Shown here one piece after another: positions 1 to 7,374 of a DNA stretch of 15,497 nt (within the stretch, counting starts at the first letter, position 1; every line of letters begins with the position of its first letter). The notes under the pieces were generated by a model. The model was not told where the DNA came from, searched no databases, and was given only the letters and a program-made list of their open reading frames with translations. Origin of the DNA: Ruminococcus sp. (lineage in GTDB: Bacteria > Bacillota > Clostridia > Oscillospirales > Ruminococcaceae); contig DMBA01000250.1 of assembly GCA_003446315.1 (NCBI GenBank), positions 1 to 15,497 of the forward strand, read 5' to 3'. A program made the position numbers and the translations under genes.

Positions 1-985
1 TGACATCCTCAACTTCACCGATCAGCACCTTGGTGTTTTCCGGCACTTCCACGCCGGAGAGCTGTGCGATTCTGAATGCGCTCTGACCGACAATCTGCGC
101 ATTCAGGGAGCCGTTGATAATGATGGTATGCCGGACTTTGTCAAGCTCCTCGCCGCTGAGAAAATAGCAGCCGCGTGCGAGAAACTCTGCCTTGACCTTG
201 TCATAGATCTTATCCAGCACGATCGTGGACTGTTCCGATGCACAGATCATGCCGTTATCGAAGGTCTTGGAATGCACGATGGAGTTGACGGCGAGTATGA
301 TATCAGCGGTATCGTCGATGATGGCGGGGGTGTTGCCTGCGCCGACACCGAGTGCAGGTTTGCCGCTGGAATAAGCTGAATGCACCATGCCGGGGCCGCC
401 GGTTGCCAGAATGATATCAGAATATTTCATGACGGTATTGGTCATATCCAGCGAAGGTTTGTCGATCCAGCCGATCAGACCTTCCGGTGCACCTGCTTTA
501 TAAGCTGCTTCTGCAACGATCCGTGCTGCTTCGATGGTAGAGCCCTTTGCACGCGGATGCGGTGAGATGATGATACCGTTTCTTGTTTTGAGTGTGATGA
601 GTGTTTTGAAGATGGCAGTAGAGGTGGGGTTGGTGGTCGGGATGACCGCAGCAATGACACCGATCGGTTCTGCGATGCGCATGGTGCCCATAGATTCATT
701 GCGCTCAATGACACCGCAGGTTTTGGTATCGCGGTAAGCGTTATAAATATATTCGGAAGCAAAGTGGTTTTTAATGACCTTATCTTCCATAACGCCCATG
801 CCGGTTTCTTCAACAGCCATTTTTGCAAGCGGGATTCTTGCCTGATTTGCAGCAATGGCTGCCGCGCGGAAGATCGCATCTACCTTTTCCTGCGGGAAAG
901 AAGCGTATTCTTCCTGTGCTTTTCTGACACGCGCAAGCAATGCTTTCAGCGCGTCAACCGTATCAACAATAGGATACTGTTTCAT
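1..985 (-). CDS. adhE: Bifunctional acetaldehyde/alcohol dehydrogenase, N-terminal part (cut by window edge)
   Basis: These 328 codons are the CoA-dependent acetaldehyde dehydrogenase half of AdhE. That domain reduces acetyl-CoA to acetaldehyde with NADH; the Fe-type alcohol dehydrogenase half would lie beyond the left edge. Visible ALDH-superfamily motifs are IAAVIPTTNPTST (about residues 111-123), ILATGGPGMV (192-201), GVGAGNTPA (213-221) and the catalytic-cysteine motif TFDNGMICASEQS, with the nucleophile at Cys248. The start ATG at 985-983 follows GGAGG by about 8 nt, and the N-terminus MKQYPIV fits the family. No frameshift is seen. The gene lies downstream of oadB but is separated from it by a strong terminator, so it is probably its own transcription unit. 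A monofunctional acetaldehyde dehydrogenase (about 460-490 aa) cannot be excluded because the C-terminus is missing, but similarity of the motif to AdhE favours the fusion. Confidence 0.9.
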   Translation of the reverse strand, partial: MKQYPIVDTVDALKALLARVRKAQEEYASFPQEKVDAIFRAAAIAANQARIPLAKMAVEETGMGVMEDKVIKNHFASEYIYNAYRDTKTCGVIERNESMGTMRIAEPIGVIAAVIPTTNPTSTAIFKTLITLKTRNGIIISPHPRAKGSTIEAARIVAEAAYKAGAPEGLIGWIDKPSLDMTNTVMKYSDIILATGGPGMVHSAYSSGKPALGVGAGNTPAIIDDTADIILAVNSIVHSKTFDNGMICASEQSTIVLDKIYDKVKAEFLARGCYFLSGEELDKVRHTIIINGSLNAQIVGQSAFRIAQLSGVEVPENTKVLIGEVEDV

Positions 986-1030
986 GAGAAGCCTCCAAGC
1001 TAAACTAAAAGATGGTGGGTTTGGCGGTAT

Positions 1031-1094
1031 AAAAAAGCGGCAATATGTGCTCCGTGCTCCGAAAACCGGATCCGGAGACATACGCCGCCTTTTT
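1031..1094 (-). terminator. Rho-independent terminator after oadB / in adhE leader
   Basis: Read on the minus strand, an A5-GGCGGC arm at 1094-1084 pairs with GCCGC followed by six T (1041-1031). A second paired block (ATGT with ACAT, CTCCG with CGGAG) continues inward around a loop near 1058-1070. The stem is long and GC-rich, with a run of six U at the 3' end. It would end transcription from oadG-oadB about 40 nt past the oadB stop, and its A-rich 5' side makes it weakly bidirectional. It also lies between a possible adhE promoter and the adhE start, so it may act as an attenuator. Confidence 0.8.
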
Positions 1095-1102
1095 CCTGAG
1101 TT

Positions 1103-1131
1103 ATTATAGTGGGCTTTCGGACAAGTGTCTG
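1103..1131 (-). promoter_or_regulatory. adhE: Possible sigma-A promoter for adhE
   Basis: On the minus strand a perfect TATAAT (1108-1103) is preceded at 17 bp by CAGACA (1131-1126), which matches four of six -35 positions. It begins right after the oadB stop codon. Transcription would start a few bases before the hairpin at 1031-1094. The -35 is weak, so the call is tentative. Confidence 0.4.
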
Positions 1132-1132
1132 C

Positions 1133-2344
1133 TTATCCGATGACAGAGAGCAGCACGCCTGCTGCAACTGCCGAGCCGATAACGCCCGCAACATTCGGGC
1201 CCATCGCGTGCATCAGCAGGAAGTTTGTCGGATCGGTCTCTGCGCCGACCTTCTGAGAAATACGGGCAGCCATCGGAACAGCAGAAACGCCTGCGGAACC
1301 AATCAGCGGATTGACCTTGCCCTTTGTGACTTTATACATGATCTTGCCGAAGACCAGACCGCATGCCGTACCGAGCGAGAATGCGATGACACCCAGCAGC
1401 ATGACGCCGCCGAATTTCAGGCTGAAGATCTGGTCTGCTTTGGTGGTCGCACCGACGGAAACACCGAGGAAAATGGTGATAATGTTCATCAGTGCATTCT
1501 GTGCGGTGTCGATCAGACGGGCTGCCACGCCGGATTCCTTGAGCAGGTTGCCGAACATCAGCATGCCGACCAGCGGTGCTGCGGACGGAACCAGCAGGGA
1601 AACGATGATGGTAACAGCAATCGGGAAGATGATCTTTTCCGTTTTGGAAACGGTGCGGAGCTGTTCCATTTTGACGCTGCGCTCTTTCTTGGAAGTCATG
1701 GCACGCATGATCGGCGGCTGGATGATCGGAACCAGTGCCATGTATGTATATGCAGCCAGTGCGATATTACCGGTTGTGATTGCACCGCCGCCTGTCAGCA
1801 GTCGGGTGGAAACATAGATTGCAGTCGGGCCGTCCGCACCGCCGATGATTGCGATGGAACCGGCTTCTGCTGCGGTAAAGCCCAGCAGACCTGCTACAAC
1901 GAAGGTGAAGAAGATGCCGCCCTGTGCAGCAGCGCCGAGCAGAAAGCTCTTGGGGTTAGCGATCAGCGGGGAGAAATCGGTCATACAGCCGATGCCGAGA
2001 AAGATCAGCGGGGGATATAATTGCAGCTTGACACCCAGATACAGGATATCCAATAAGCCGCCTTCCTTTAGCACTTCCCCGTAATTGACATGCCCGTCAA
2101 CAAGTACCCAGAGTTCGGGGTGATAAAGCCCTGCCATCGGAAGATTGGTCAGCAGCATGCCGAACGAGATCGGGAGCAGCAGCAGCGGCTCGAAGCCCTT
2201 GGCAATTGCCAGATACATAAACACAAAGGAAATCAGAATCATCAGCAGATTCTTCCAGCCGCCGTCTGCAAACAAAGCATGCAGACCGCTGTCTGACCAG
2301 AGACCGCTGACGGTATTGGTGAAGAAATCTAATACACCGCCCAT
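1133..2344 (-). CDS. oadB: Sodium ion-translocating decarboxylase, beta subunit
   Basis: This 403-residue, very hydrophobic protein is the membrane subunit that couples decarboxylation of carboxybiotin to Na+ export, as in oxaloacetate, methylmalonyl-CoA and glutaconyl-CoA decarboxylases. Family hallmarks are visible: GIGCMTDFSPLIANP (117-131), the Na+-site motif GGADGPTAI (168-176, Asp171), SAVPMAARI and HAMGPNVAGVIGSA near the C-terminus. The length is normal. An in-frame TTG at 2359 would add five residues, but it overlaps the Shine-Dalgarno GGAGGA, so the ATG at 2344 is the start. It lies 112 nt downstream of the gamma subunit gene. The substrate cannot be told from beta alone: no alpha (carboxyltransferase) or biotin-carrier gene is in the window. 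The symbol is generic; gcdB or mmdB are equally possible. Confidence 0.93.
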   Translation of the reverse strand: MGGVLDFFTNTVSGLWSDSGLHALFADGGWKNLLMILISFVFMYLAIAKGFEPLLLLPISFGMLLTNLPMAGLYHPELWVLVDGHVNYGEVLKEGGLLDILYLGVKLQLYPPLIFLGIGCMTDFSPLIANPKSFLLGAAAQGGIFFTFVVAGLLGFTAAEAGSIAIIGGADGPTAIYVSTRLLTGGGAITTGNIALAAYTYMALVPIIQPPIMRAMTSKKERSVKMEQLRTVSKTEKIIFPIAVTIIVSLLVPSAAPLVGMLMFGNLLKESGVAARLIDTAQNALMNIITIFLGVSVGATTKADQIFSLKFGGVMLLGVIAFSLGTACGLVFGKIMYKVTKGKVNPLIGSAGVSAVPMAARISQKVGAETDPTNFLLMHAMGPNVAGVIGSAVAAGVLLSVIG

Positions 2345-2456
2345 GTTTGAGTCCTCCAAATATTGATCTTTTTTCTGTACGGCAGCCGTTTTATCAGGAA
2401 GCGGACACCGTGTGCGGGATGCGTTGTCTTAATGAATATAGTATAAGCTGTGCAGA

Positions 2457-2909
2457 TCAGAAAGGCTGGGTTGCGCTGATGCGTCCTGCCTGTGCCCATG
2501 CAGCGCGTCCGGAATTGCGGGTGACCTGCTTGACCGAACGGATCTGATACTGCTTGCCGTCTGCCTCACTCATTGCGGAGATGGCAGCCATGATGACGGC
2601 GATCACTTCTTCGTCTTCATCGGATGCGGCAGGCTTTGCTGCCGGTTTTGCGGGTGCTGCTTTTGCGGGTGCCGGTTTTGCCGGTGCAGCCTTTGCAGGA
2701 GCAGCTTTTTTCGGTGCCGGAGCAGATTTTTTTGTCTGATCGGCTTTGCGGAAAATGGAGCCGGACACATTCAGGAAGAAGACCAGAATGAGCAGTGCGC
2801 TGAATACAACGAGCAGACCGATCACGGTCATGGCAAAGATTTGCGTACCGTCCAGCTTTTCCGTTCCGACGAGAACTATATCTGCCAGAACGAACGGGTT
2901 CAAGAACAT
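2457..2909 (-). CDS. oadG: Sodium pump decarboxylase, gamma (OadG-type) subunit
   Basis: This 150-residue protein has a short extracytoplasmic N-terminus, one membrane helix (about residues 26-46), a cytoplasmic Ala/Pro/Lys-rich linker (about 62-95), an acidic patch SDEDEE and a C-terminal segment (EVIAVIMAAISAM then RSVKQV..WAQAGR). That layout is typical of OadG/MmdD-type subunits that anchor the decarboxylase complex. The C-terminal block resembles the helical segment that in related systems contacts the alpha subunit. The linker resembles those of biotin-carrier proteins, but no AMKM-type biotinylation motif is present, so this is not the carrier. The start ATG at 2909 is preceded by AGGGAGG. 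It is the first gene of the oadG-oadB unit, with a consensus promoter 36 nt upstream. Confidence 0.85.
   Translation of the reverse strand: MFLNPFVLADIVLVGTEKLDGTQIFAMTVIGLLVVFSALLILVFFLNVSGSIFRKADQTKKSAPAPKKAAPAKAAPAKPAPAKAAPAKPAAKPAASDEDEEVIAVIMAAISAMSEADGKQYQIRSVKQVTRNSGRAAWAQAGRISATQPF
2625..2726 (-). repeat. Degenerate 15-bp tandem repeat coding for the Ala/Pro/Lys linker
   Basis: Within oadG, codons 62-95 consist of near-repeats of K-A-A-P-A / K-P-A-P-A. At DNA level this is an imperfect tandem array of 15-bp units. Such linkers are flexible and vary in length between strains through repeat slippage. Confidence 0.7.
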
Positions 2910-2944
2910 GGAATGACCTCCCTTGATTTATTACATACAAACTT

Positions 2945-2973
2945 ATTATACTATATTTTGCGAAAAAACGCAA
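2945..2973 (-). promoter_or_regulatory. Sigma-A promoter of oadG-oadB
   Basis: On the minus strand TTGCGT (2973-2968), a 17-bp spacer and a perfect TATAAT (2950-2945) lie just upstream of the oadG ribosome binding site. The predicted leader is about 30 nt. Confidence 0.8.
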
Positions 2974-3088
2974 GTCTTTTCTGCGGAAAAATATAGAAGA
3001 TTCGAAGCGCAAAATTGGCTGATTTTCCGAAGCACAATATTTGCAGGCGCTCCGCAGCGGAAAACGCGCCGGATATTTGCCGGTATAC

Positions 3089-3118
3089 TTGACGAGATCG
3101 GGGTTGATGTGGTATAAT
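3089..3118 (+). promoter_or_regulatory. Sigma-A promoter of the pyrF-pyrK-pyrD operon
   Basis: TTGACG (3089-3094), an 18-bp spacer and TATAAT (3113-3118). It is divergent from the oad promoter, about 115 bp away. The expected leader to pyrF is about 75-80 nt and contains one hairpin (3140-3171). Confidence 0.8.
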
Positions 3119-3139
3119 ATGATTGCATAGTATGGGGTA

Positions 3140-3171
3140 TTGTGCCCGGAACGGCTGCCCTGTATGCACAA
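3140..3171 (+). other. Hairpin in the pyrF leader
   Basis: TTGTGC (3140-3145) pairs perfectly with GCACAA (3166-3171), and a GCC/GGC mini-stem lies inside. It sits in the predicted 5' leader between promoter and pyrF. No terminator alternative is visible, so a role in attenuation is not supported; it may simply be leader structure. Confidence 0.35.
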
Positions 3172-3202
3172 AAATATGATAACCGGAAAAGGGGTTTGTA
3201 TT

Positions 3203-4126
3203 ATGTCATTTGACAGACTGATTGCGAAAATCATCAGCATGAAGAATCCGACAGTTGCCGGACTGGATCCGAAACTGGACTATGTGCCGGAATATCTTCG
3301 CAAGAGCTTCCTTGAGGAAGACGGCGAGACCCTGAAAGCGGCGGCAAAAGCAATTTTCCGCTATAATCAGATGCTGATTGATGCACTTTGTGATATTGTG
3401 CCTGCGGTGAAGCTGCAAGCGGCATACTATGAAATGTACGGACATCACGGTGTCAAGACGCTGGAACGTACCATCCGCTATGCACGGCTCAAGGGCATGT
3501 ATGTCATTACGGATGCAAAGCGCAATGACATCGGTGCGACCATGGAAGCCTATACAGCAGCCCATCTCGGCTCTGTGCAGATCGGTACTACGGAATGTGA
3601 ACCGTTCGGCGCGGATGCACTGACCGTCAACGGCTATCTCGGCACGGACGGCATTTCCCCGCTGCTGAATGTCTGCAAAGAGCGTGACAAGGGCATTTTT
3701 GTGCTCTGCAAGACTTCGAATCCGTCTTCCGGTGAATTTCAGGATCTGGAAATTGACGGTGTGCCGCTTTATGCAAGAATGGGCGACAAATGTGAAGAAT
3801 GGGGCGCAGATACCATCGGTACATACGGCTACAGCGCGGTCGGTGCGGTTGTCGGCGCGACCTATCCGGAGCAGCTTGTGGAGCTGAGAAAGCGTCTGCC
3901 GCATACCATGTTCCTCGTGCCGGGTTACGGCGCACAGGGCGGCGGTGCAGCAGGTGTCGCAGGCGGATTTGATGAAAAGGGACTCGGCGCTGTTGTCAAC
4001 AGCTCCCGTGCGATCCTCTGTGCATATAAGAAGGAAGGCTGCGATGAGCGCGATTTTGCCGGTGCAGCCCGCAGAGAAGCGATCCGGATGCGGGAAGATC
4101 TGAACACTTATATCAAACTCGGCTGA
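3203..4126 (+). CDS. pyrF: Orotidine 5'-phosphate decarboxylase (type 2 subfamily)
   Basis: PyrF converts OMP to UMP, the last step of de novo UMP synthesis, in the cytoplasm. The 307-residue length and the sequence GLDPKLDYVPEYL near the N-terminus fit the longer PyrF subfamily 2. The catalytic signature DAKRNDIG is at residues 104-111 (Asp104, Lys106, Asp109), and a phosphate-binding PGYGAQGG loop is near the C-terminus. The start ATG at 3203 follows AAAAGGGG. A TTG 63 nt upstream is in frame and would add 21 residues, but it lies inside the leader hairpin, has no good ribosome binding site and extends beyond the conserved N-terminus. The gene leads an operon with pyrK and pyrD, and no terminator follows it. 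Confidence 0.96.
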   Translation: MSFDRLIAKIISMKNPTVAGLDPKLDYVPEYLRKSFLEEDGETLKAAAKAIFRYNQMLIDALCDIVPAVKLQAAYYEMYGHHGVKTLERTIRYARLKGMYVITDAKRNDIGATMEAYTAAHLGSVQIGTTECEPFGADALTVNGYLGTDGISPLLNVCKERDKGIFVLCKTSNPSSGEFQDLEIDGVPLYARMGDKCEEWGADTIGTYGYSAVGAVVGATYPEQLVELRKRLPHTMFLVPGYGAQGGGAAGVAGGFDEKGLGAVVNSSRAILCAYKKEGCDERDFAGAARREAIRMREDLNTYIKLG

Positions 4127-4175
4127 TCCCCCCATCGTGTCGGATATGCAGCAAGATGCGATCAAATCAACGTAA

Positions 4176-4523
4176 AGGGAAGCAACACCTGCGGATGATG
4201 AGAACGCAAACGCGCTTCTCCGGAAGATGCAATTGGCACAGGCAGGCGAACGCCCGGTCGATCATCTTGCGCAGAAATATGAGAAAAAGCTGCCGGTCGG
4301 CACGGATTCCTATGAGAAAGAAAGTGCGCACTTCGGCATCTGCTCTGCTGCGTTTGCAAGAAGCGAGATCATTGACGGCAATGCGCTTATCAGCAAGGAG
4401 CAGGTTACCGATACCGAAGGCGTGATTTTTTACAGTATCATTCCCGGCGCGATCGTGACGGTCATTCTGCTGACCGTTCGGCGCGTGAAGTCCCGGGAAG
4501 GAACAATCCTGAGGGAGAAAAAC
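4176..4523 (+). pseudogene. Unrecognised coding-like relic open in frame into pyrK
   Basis: Between pyrF and pyrK a 397-bp gap contains a frame that is open from a stop codon at 4173-4175 straight into pyrK. It would encode about 116 residues, the last 99 starting from an ATG at 4227. The composition looks protein-like, with a charged first part (for example QKYEKKLPVGTDSYEKES) and a hydrophobic segment (IIPGAIVTVILLTV) followed by basic residues, like a C-terminal membrane anchor. I do not recognise the family. No ribosome binding site precedes 4227, and the frame does not end before pyrK, so it is more likely the remains of a deleted gene than a PyrK extension. It could also be a real small membrane protein broken by a frameshift. 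Confidence 0.35.
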
Positions 4524-5312
4524 ATGAAACAGGACAAATACACCGAAAAACTGACCTATCAGATCCGCAGCATGGAGCAGCTCACGGCTGCTGCGTGGAG
4601 TATGGTCATCGAATGTCCGGATGTCGCTGCTAAGGCACAGCCGGGACAGTTCGTCAATCTGCTGCCGGACGGGAATTTCACCCTGCGCAGACCGATCTCG
4701 ATTTGCGGCATTGATCCGGAAGCAGGGACGCTGCGGATCGTGTTTGAGGTGCGCGGCAAAGGTACGGAAGCCCTTTCAAAGCTCCGCGCAGGCGATACGG
4801 TCAATATGCTTGCACCGCTTGGGCACGGCTTTACGCTGCCGGCACCGGATAGCCGCGTCATTCTGATCGGCGGCGGAATCGGTACGCCCCCGATGGTGCC
4901 GCTTGCACAATATTTTGGAAAGAATGCCGTTGTCATCAGCGGCTTCCGCAAGAAAGATGCTGTGATTTTGCAGGAAGATTTTGCTGCCGCCGGCGCAAAA
5001 ACCATCCTTTGCACCGATGACGGTTCTGCCGGCAGATACGGTCTTGTGACGCTGCCGCTGGAAGAAGAAATTGCAGCAGAGAAACCGGCACTGATCTGTG
5101 CATGCGGGCCTCTGCCGATGCTGAAAGCGGCTGCGGCGATCGCATCTGCAAATGAGATCCCGTGTCAGGTATCGCTGGAAGAACGTATGGGCTGCGGCAT
5201 CGGTGCATGTCTGGTCTGTGCATGCCGCACCCGTGACGAAAACGGCGATGAACAATATCAGCATGTATGTAAAAACGGGCCTGTATTCAATGCGGAGGAG
5301 GTGATCTGGTAA
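4524..5312 (+). CDS. pyrK: Dihydroorotate dehydrogenase B, electron transfer subunit
   Basis: PyrK is the FAD and [2Fe-2S] subunit that passes electrons from dihydroorotate oxidation by PyrD to NAD+. The 262-residue protein has the ferredoxin-reductase-like FAD site RRPIS (55-59), the NAD-binding GGGIGTPP (116-123), the NAD-domain CACGP (192-196) and four cluster cysteines in the family spacing (Cys224, Cys229, Cys232, Cys249). The ATG at 4524 is preceded by GAGGGAG and gives the standard family length. The frame is open 116 codons further upstream, but that part has no PyrK homology that I recognise. The stop overlaps the pyrD start by one base (TAATG), indicating translational coupling and equimolar synthesis. 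Confidence 0.95.
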   Translation: MKQDKYTEKLTYQIRSMEQLTAAAWSMVIECPDVAAKAQPGQFVNLLPDGNFTLRRPISICGIDPEAGTLRIVFEVRGKGTEALSKLRAGDTVNMLAPLGHGFTLPAPDSRVILIGGGIGTPPMVPLAQYFGKNAVVISGFRKKDAVILQEDFAAAGAKTILCTDDGSAGRYGLVTLPLEEEIAAEKPALICACGPLPMLKAAAAIASANEIPCQVSLEERMGCGIGACLVCACRTRDENGDEQYQHVCKNGPVFNAEEVIW

Positions 5313-6223
5313 TGGCTGATCTGTCTGTGAATATCTGCGGAATTCCGTTCAAAAATCCGATCATTCCGGCATCCGGCGTGTTCGGATACGGACGGGAATA
5401 TGAGCAGTATTATGATCTTTCGAGACTCGGCGGCATTGCAACAAAGGGCACGACCGGCACGAAGCGCACCGGCAATCTTGCGCCGCGTGTGGCAGAGACA
5501 ACTTCCGGCATGCTGAATTCCGTCGGTTTGCAGAATCCCGGCATTGATGCGTTTATTGCCAATGAATTGCCGCATCTGCTTGCATGCGATACGGTGATCC
5601 TTGCAAACATTGCCGGCTCGACTGCTGAGGAGTGTGCGGAGGTCGCAGCAAAACTCGATCAGACCGATGTGCATATGATCGAGCTGAACATCTCCTGCCC
5701 GAATGTCAAGCAGGGCGGCGCAGCATTCGGTACATCCTGTACTGCGGCGGCTGCTGTGACGGCTGCTGTCCGGAAGGCAACGAAAAAGCCGCTTTGCGTC
5801 AAGCTCAGCCCGAATGTCACAAGCATTACAGAGATCGCAAAGGCGGTGGAAGCAGAAGGTGCAGATGCACTGTCACTCATCAATACGCTGCTGGGTATGC
5901 GCATCGACCTCAGAACCCGCAGACCGATTCTGCACAATAATATGGGCGGTTTTTCCGGTGCTGCGATCTTTCCGGTCGCTGTCCGGATGGTCTGGCAGGT
6001 TGCAAATGCGGTCAAACTGCCGGTCATCGGCATGGGCGGCGTGATGTCCGGTGAGGATGCAGCCGAACTGATGATGGCAGGCGCATCGGCTGTACAGGTC
6101 GGCACGGCGATCGTGCAGGATCCGTATGCGCCGCTGCGGATCATTGATGAACTGGATGCATGGCTGGATCGGAATGAAATCGCTTCGGCAGCAGAACTGA
6201 CAGGAAGCGTCAAAGCATGGTGA
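5312..6223 (+). CDS. pyrD: Dihydroorotate dehydrogenase, class 1B catalytic subunit
   Basis: The FMN-dependent TIM-barrel enzyme oxidises dihydroorotate to orotate and forms the PyrD2-PyrK2 heterotetramer with the preceding gene product. The 303 residues show NPIIPASGVFGYG (15-27), ATKGTT (43-48), the active-site loop NISCPNVK (126-133) with the class 1 catalytic base Cys129, and the FMN phosphate site GMGGVMSGEDA (240-250) and GASAVQVGTA (257-266). GGAGGAGGTG precedes the start. The gene overlaps pyrK by 1 base and the next gene by 7, so the cluster is translated as a coupled unit. Confidence 0.97.
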   Translation: MADLSVNICGIPFKNPIIPASGVFGYGREYEQYYDLSRLGGIATKGTTGTKRTGNLAPRVAETTSGMLNSVGLQNPGIDAFIANELPHLLACDTVILANIAGSTAEECAEVAAKLDQTDVHMIELNISCPNVKQGGAAFGTSCTAAAAVTAAVRKATKKPLCVKLSPNVTSITEIAKAVEAEGADALSLINTLLGMRIDLRTRRPILHNNMGGFSGAAIFPVAVRMVWQVANAVKLPVIGMGGVMSGEDAAELMMAGASAVQVGTAIVQDPYAPLRIIDELDAWLDRNEIASAAELTGSVKAW

Positions 6224-6891
6224 CAAGCGTCTATCTGGTTCGTCACGCAGAGGCGGAAGGAAATGTAAAAGAATTCTTTCAGGGCAATATCGACACGGAA
6301 CTGACGGAAAAAGGCAGGCAGCAGATCGCATGCCTTGCAGAACGGTTTCGGGAGATCCCGCTGGAAGCTGTTTATGCAAGTCCGTTCCGGCGGGCAAAGC
6401 AGACCGCAGATGCAGTGAATCTGTATCACGGGCTGCCGATCGTGCCGGAATATGCGCTGCGCGAGATCAACGGCGGCGATTGGGAAGGCTGTGCGTGGAA
6501 GGATTTGCCTGTGCGTTATCCGGAAGCGTATCGGCTCTGGACAACGGATATGCCGGCATTCTGTGCACCGAACGGCGAACCCATGCGGGAAGTCTACAGC
6601 CGCATGCGGGAGATCCTGACGGAGATCGCCGGAAACAATGCAGGCAGAACCATCGCTGTGGTATCGCATGGCTGTGCACTGCGGAATTTTCTTGCATATG
6701 TGGAATCCGGCACGATCAACGGTCTTGCAGATGTCGGATGGTCAGATAATACGGCGGTTTCGCTGGCGGAATATGATGTGGAAGCGGGCACATGGAAGCT
6801 GATCTTCAAGAATGATGCTTCGCATTTGCCGCCTGCGCTTTCCACGCTGCGCGGTTCCGCGTGGAATCGTTATGAGAAGGAGTCGGGATGA
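6217..6891 (+). CDS. Histidine phosphatase superfamily protein (phosphoglycerate-mutase-like)
   Basis: This 224-residue protein carries the RHG-type signature as LVRHAEAEGN (7-16, phospho-accepting His10), SPFRRAKQTA (55-64), the acid/base region LREINGGDWEG (81-91, Glu83) and the second histidine in VVSHGCALRN (148-157, His151). This is the broad family of phosphoglycerate mutase, CobC/AlphaRP phosphatase and small-metabolite phosphatases. The third signature residue is Ala rather than the usual Gly (RHAE), which is common in Firmicutes members. The substrate cannot be assigned. It overlaps pyrD by 7 nt and ruvX by 4 nt, so it belongs to the pyr operon transcript, but its function in pyrimidine metabolism is not implied. 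Confidence 0.9.
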   Translation: MVTSVYLVRHAEAEGNVKEFFQGNIDTELTEKGRQQIACLAERFREIPLEAVYASPFRRAKQTADAVNLYHGLPIVPEYALREINGGDWEGCAWKDLPVRYPEAYRLWTTDMPAFCAPNGEPMREVYSRMREILTEIAGNNAGRTIAVVSHGCALRNFLAYVESGTINGLADVGWSDNTAVSLAEYDVEAGTWKLIFKNDASHLPPALSTLRGSAWNRYEKESG

Positions 6892-7313
6892 TTATATTCG
6901 GAGTGGATTTCGGTGACACCCGTACAGGCTGGGCGGTCTGCGACAAATCAGAGATGCTGGCATCGCCGGCGGGCGTATTGACAGAGCGCAGCTTTGTGAA
7001 GTGCATTGAAAAAACCGCGGAGAAAGCAAAGGAAGTCCGTGCGGAGCTGATCGTGGTCGGATATCCGAAGAATATGGACGGAAGCTGCGGTGCACGGGCG
7101 GAAAAATGCGCGGCATTTGCAGAACAACTGCAAGAAGCGGCGGGGATTCCGGTGCAGCTCTGGGATGAGCGCTGCACAACGGTTTCGGCGCATCAGATCC
7201 TGAATGTGACCGATACACGCGGCAAGAAGCGCAAGGCGGTCGTGGATGCGGTTGCGGCAACGATCATTCTGGAGAGCTATATGGCATATCGCAAGAACCA
7301 TAAGGAAGCATAA
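6888..7313 (+). CDS. ruvX: YqgF/RuvX family putative Holliday junction resolvase
   Basis: The 141-residue RNase H-fold protein has the standard family length. Its motifs are GVDFGDTRTG (5-14, Asp7), VGYPKNMDGS (57-66), DERCTTV (93-99, Asp93/Glu94) and VDAVAATIIL (119-128, Asp120), giving the acidic active-site set. Family members are described as Holliday junction resolvase-like nucleases and as pre-16S rRNA maturation factors, and the sequence cannot decide between the roles. The ATG overlaps the preceding stop (ATGA). It is the last gene of the operon, and a strong terminator begins four bases after its stop. Confidence 0.95.
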   Translation: MIIFGVDFGDTRTGWAVCDKSEMLASPAGVLTERSFVKCIEKTAEKAKEVRAELIVVGYPKNMDGSCGARAEKCAAFAEQLQEAAGIPVQLWDERCTTVSAHQILNVTDTRGKKRKAVVDAVAATIILESYMAYRKNHKEA

Positions 7314-7316
7314 AAA

Positions 7317-7356
7317 CAAGAGGTGAAGCCAATGCGGTTTCACCTCTTGCTGTTTT
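7317..7356 (+). terminator. Rho-independent terminator of the pyr-ruvX operon
   Basis: A stem of 14 base pairs with one G-U (7317-7330 with 7336-7349) closes a five-base loop and is followed by TGTTTT. An A5 run upstream makes it potentially bidirectional, serving the convergent small gene at 7375-7548 too. Confidence 0.88.
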
Positions 7357-7374
7357 CTGCGCAAAAGCTGCCTG

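Noticed and set aside
1109..2020. 303-codon plus-strand frame opposite oadB
   Set aside because: Cys/Asp/His-rich, low-complexity composition, no ribosome binding site, fully antisense to a conserved membrane subunit.
2434..2447. Internal promoter between oadG and oadB (TATACT on the minus strand)
   Set aside because: A -10-like TATACT is present, but no -35-like hexamer lies at 16-18 bp, and the genes can be read from the promoter at 2945-2973.
2625..2726. Biotin carrier domain suggested by the Ala/Pro-rich stretch
   Set aside because: No biotinyl-lysine motif (AMKM-like) follows; the C-terminal block fits an OadG-type gamma subunit.
3140..3171. PyrR-type attenuator in the pyrF leader
   Set aside because: The loop CGGAAC between GCC and GGC only partly resembles the PyrR-binding consensus, and there is no terminator or antiterminator alternative downstream.
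3206..4165. 319-codon minus-strand frame opposite pyrF
   Set aside because: Shadow of pyrF; no recognisable domain and no ribosome binding site.
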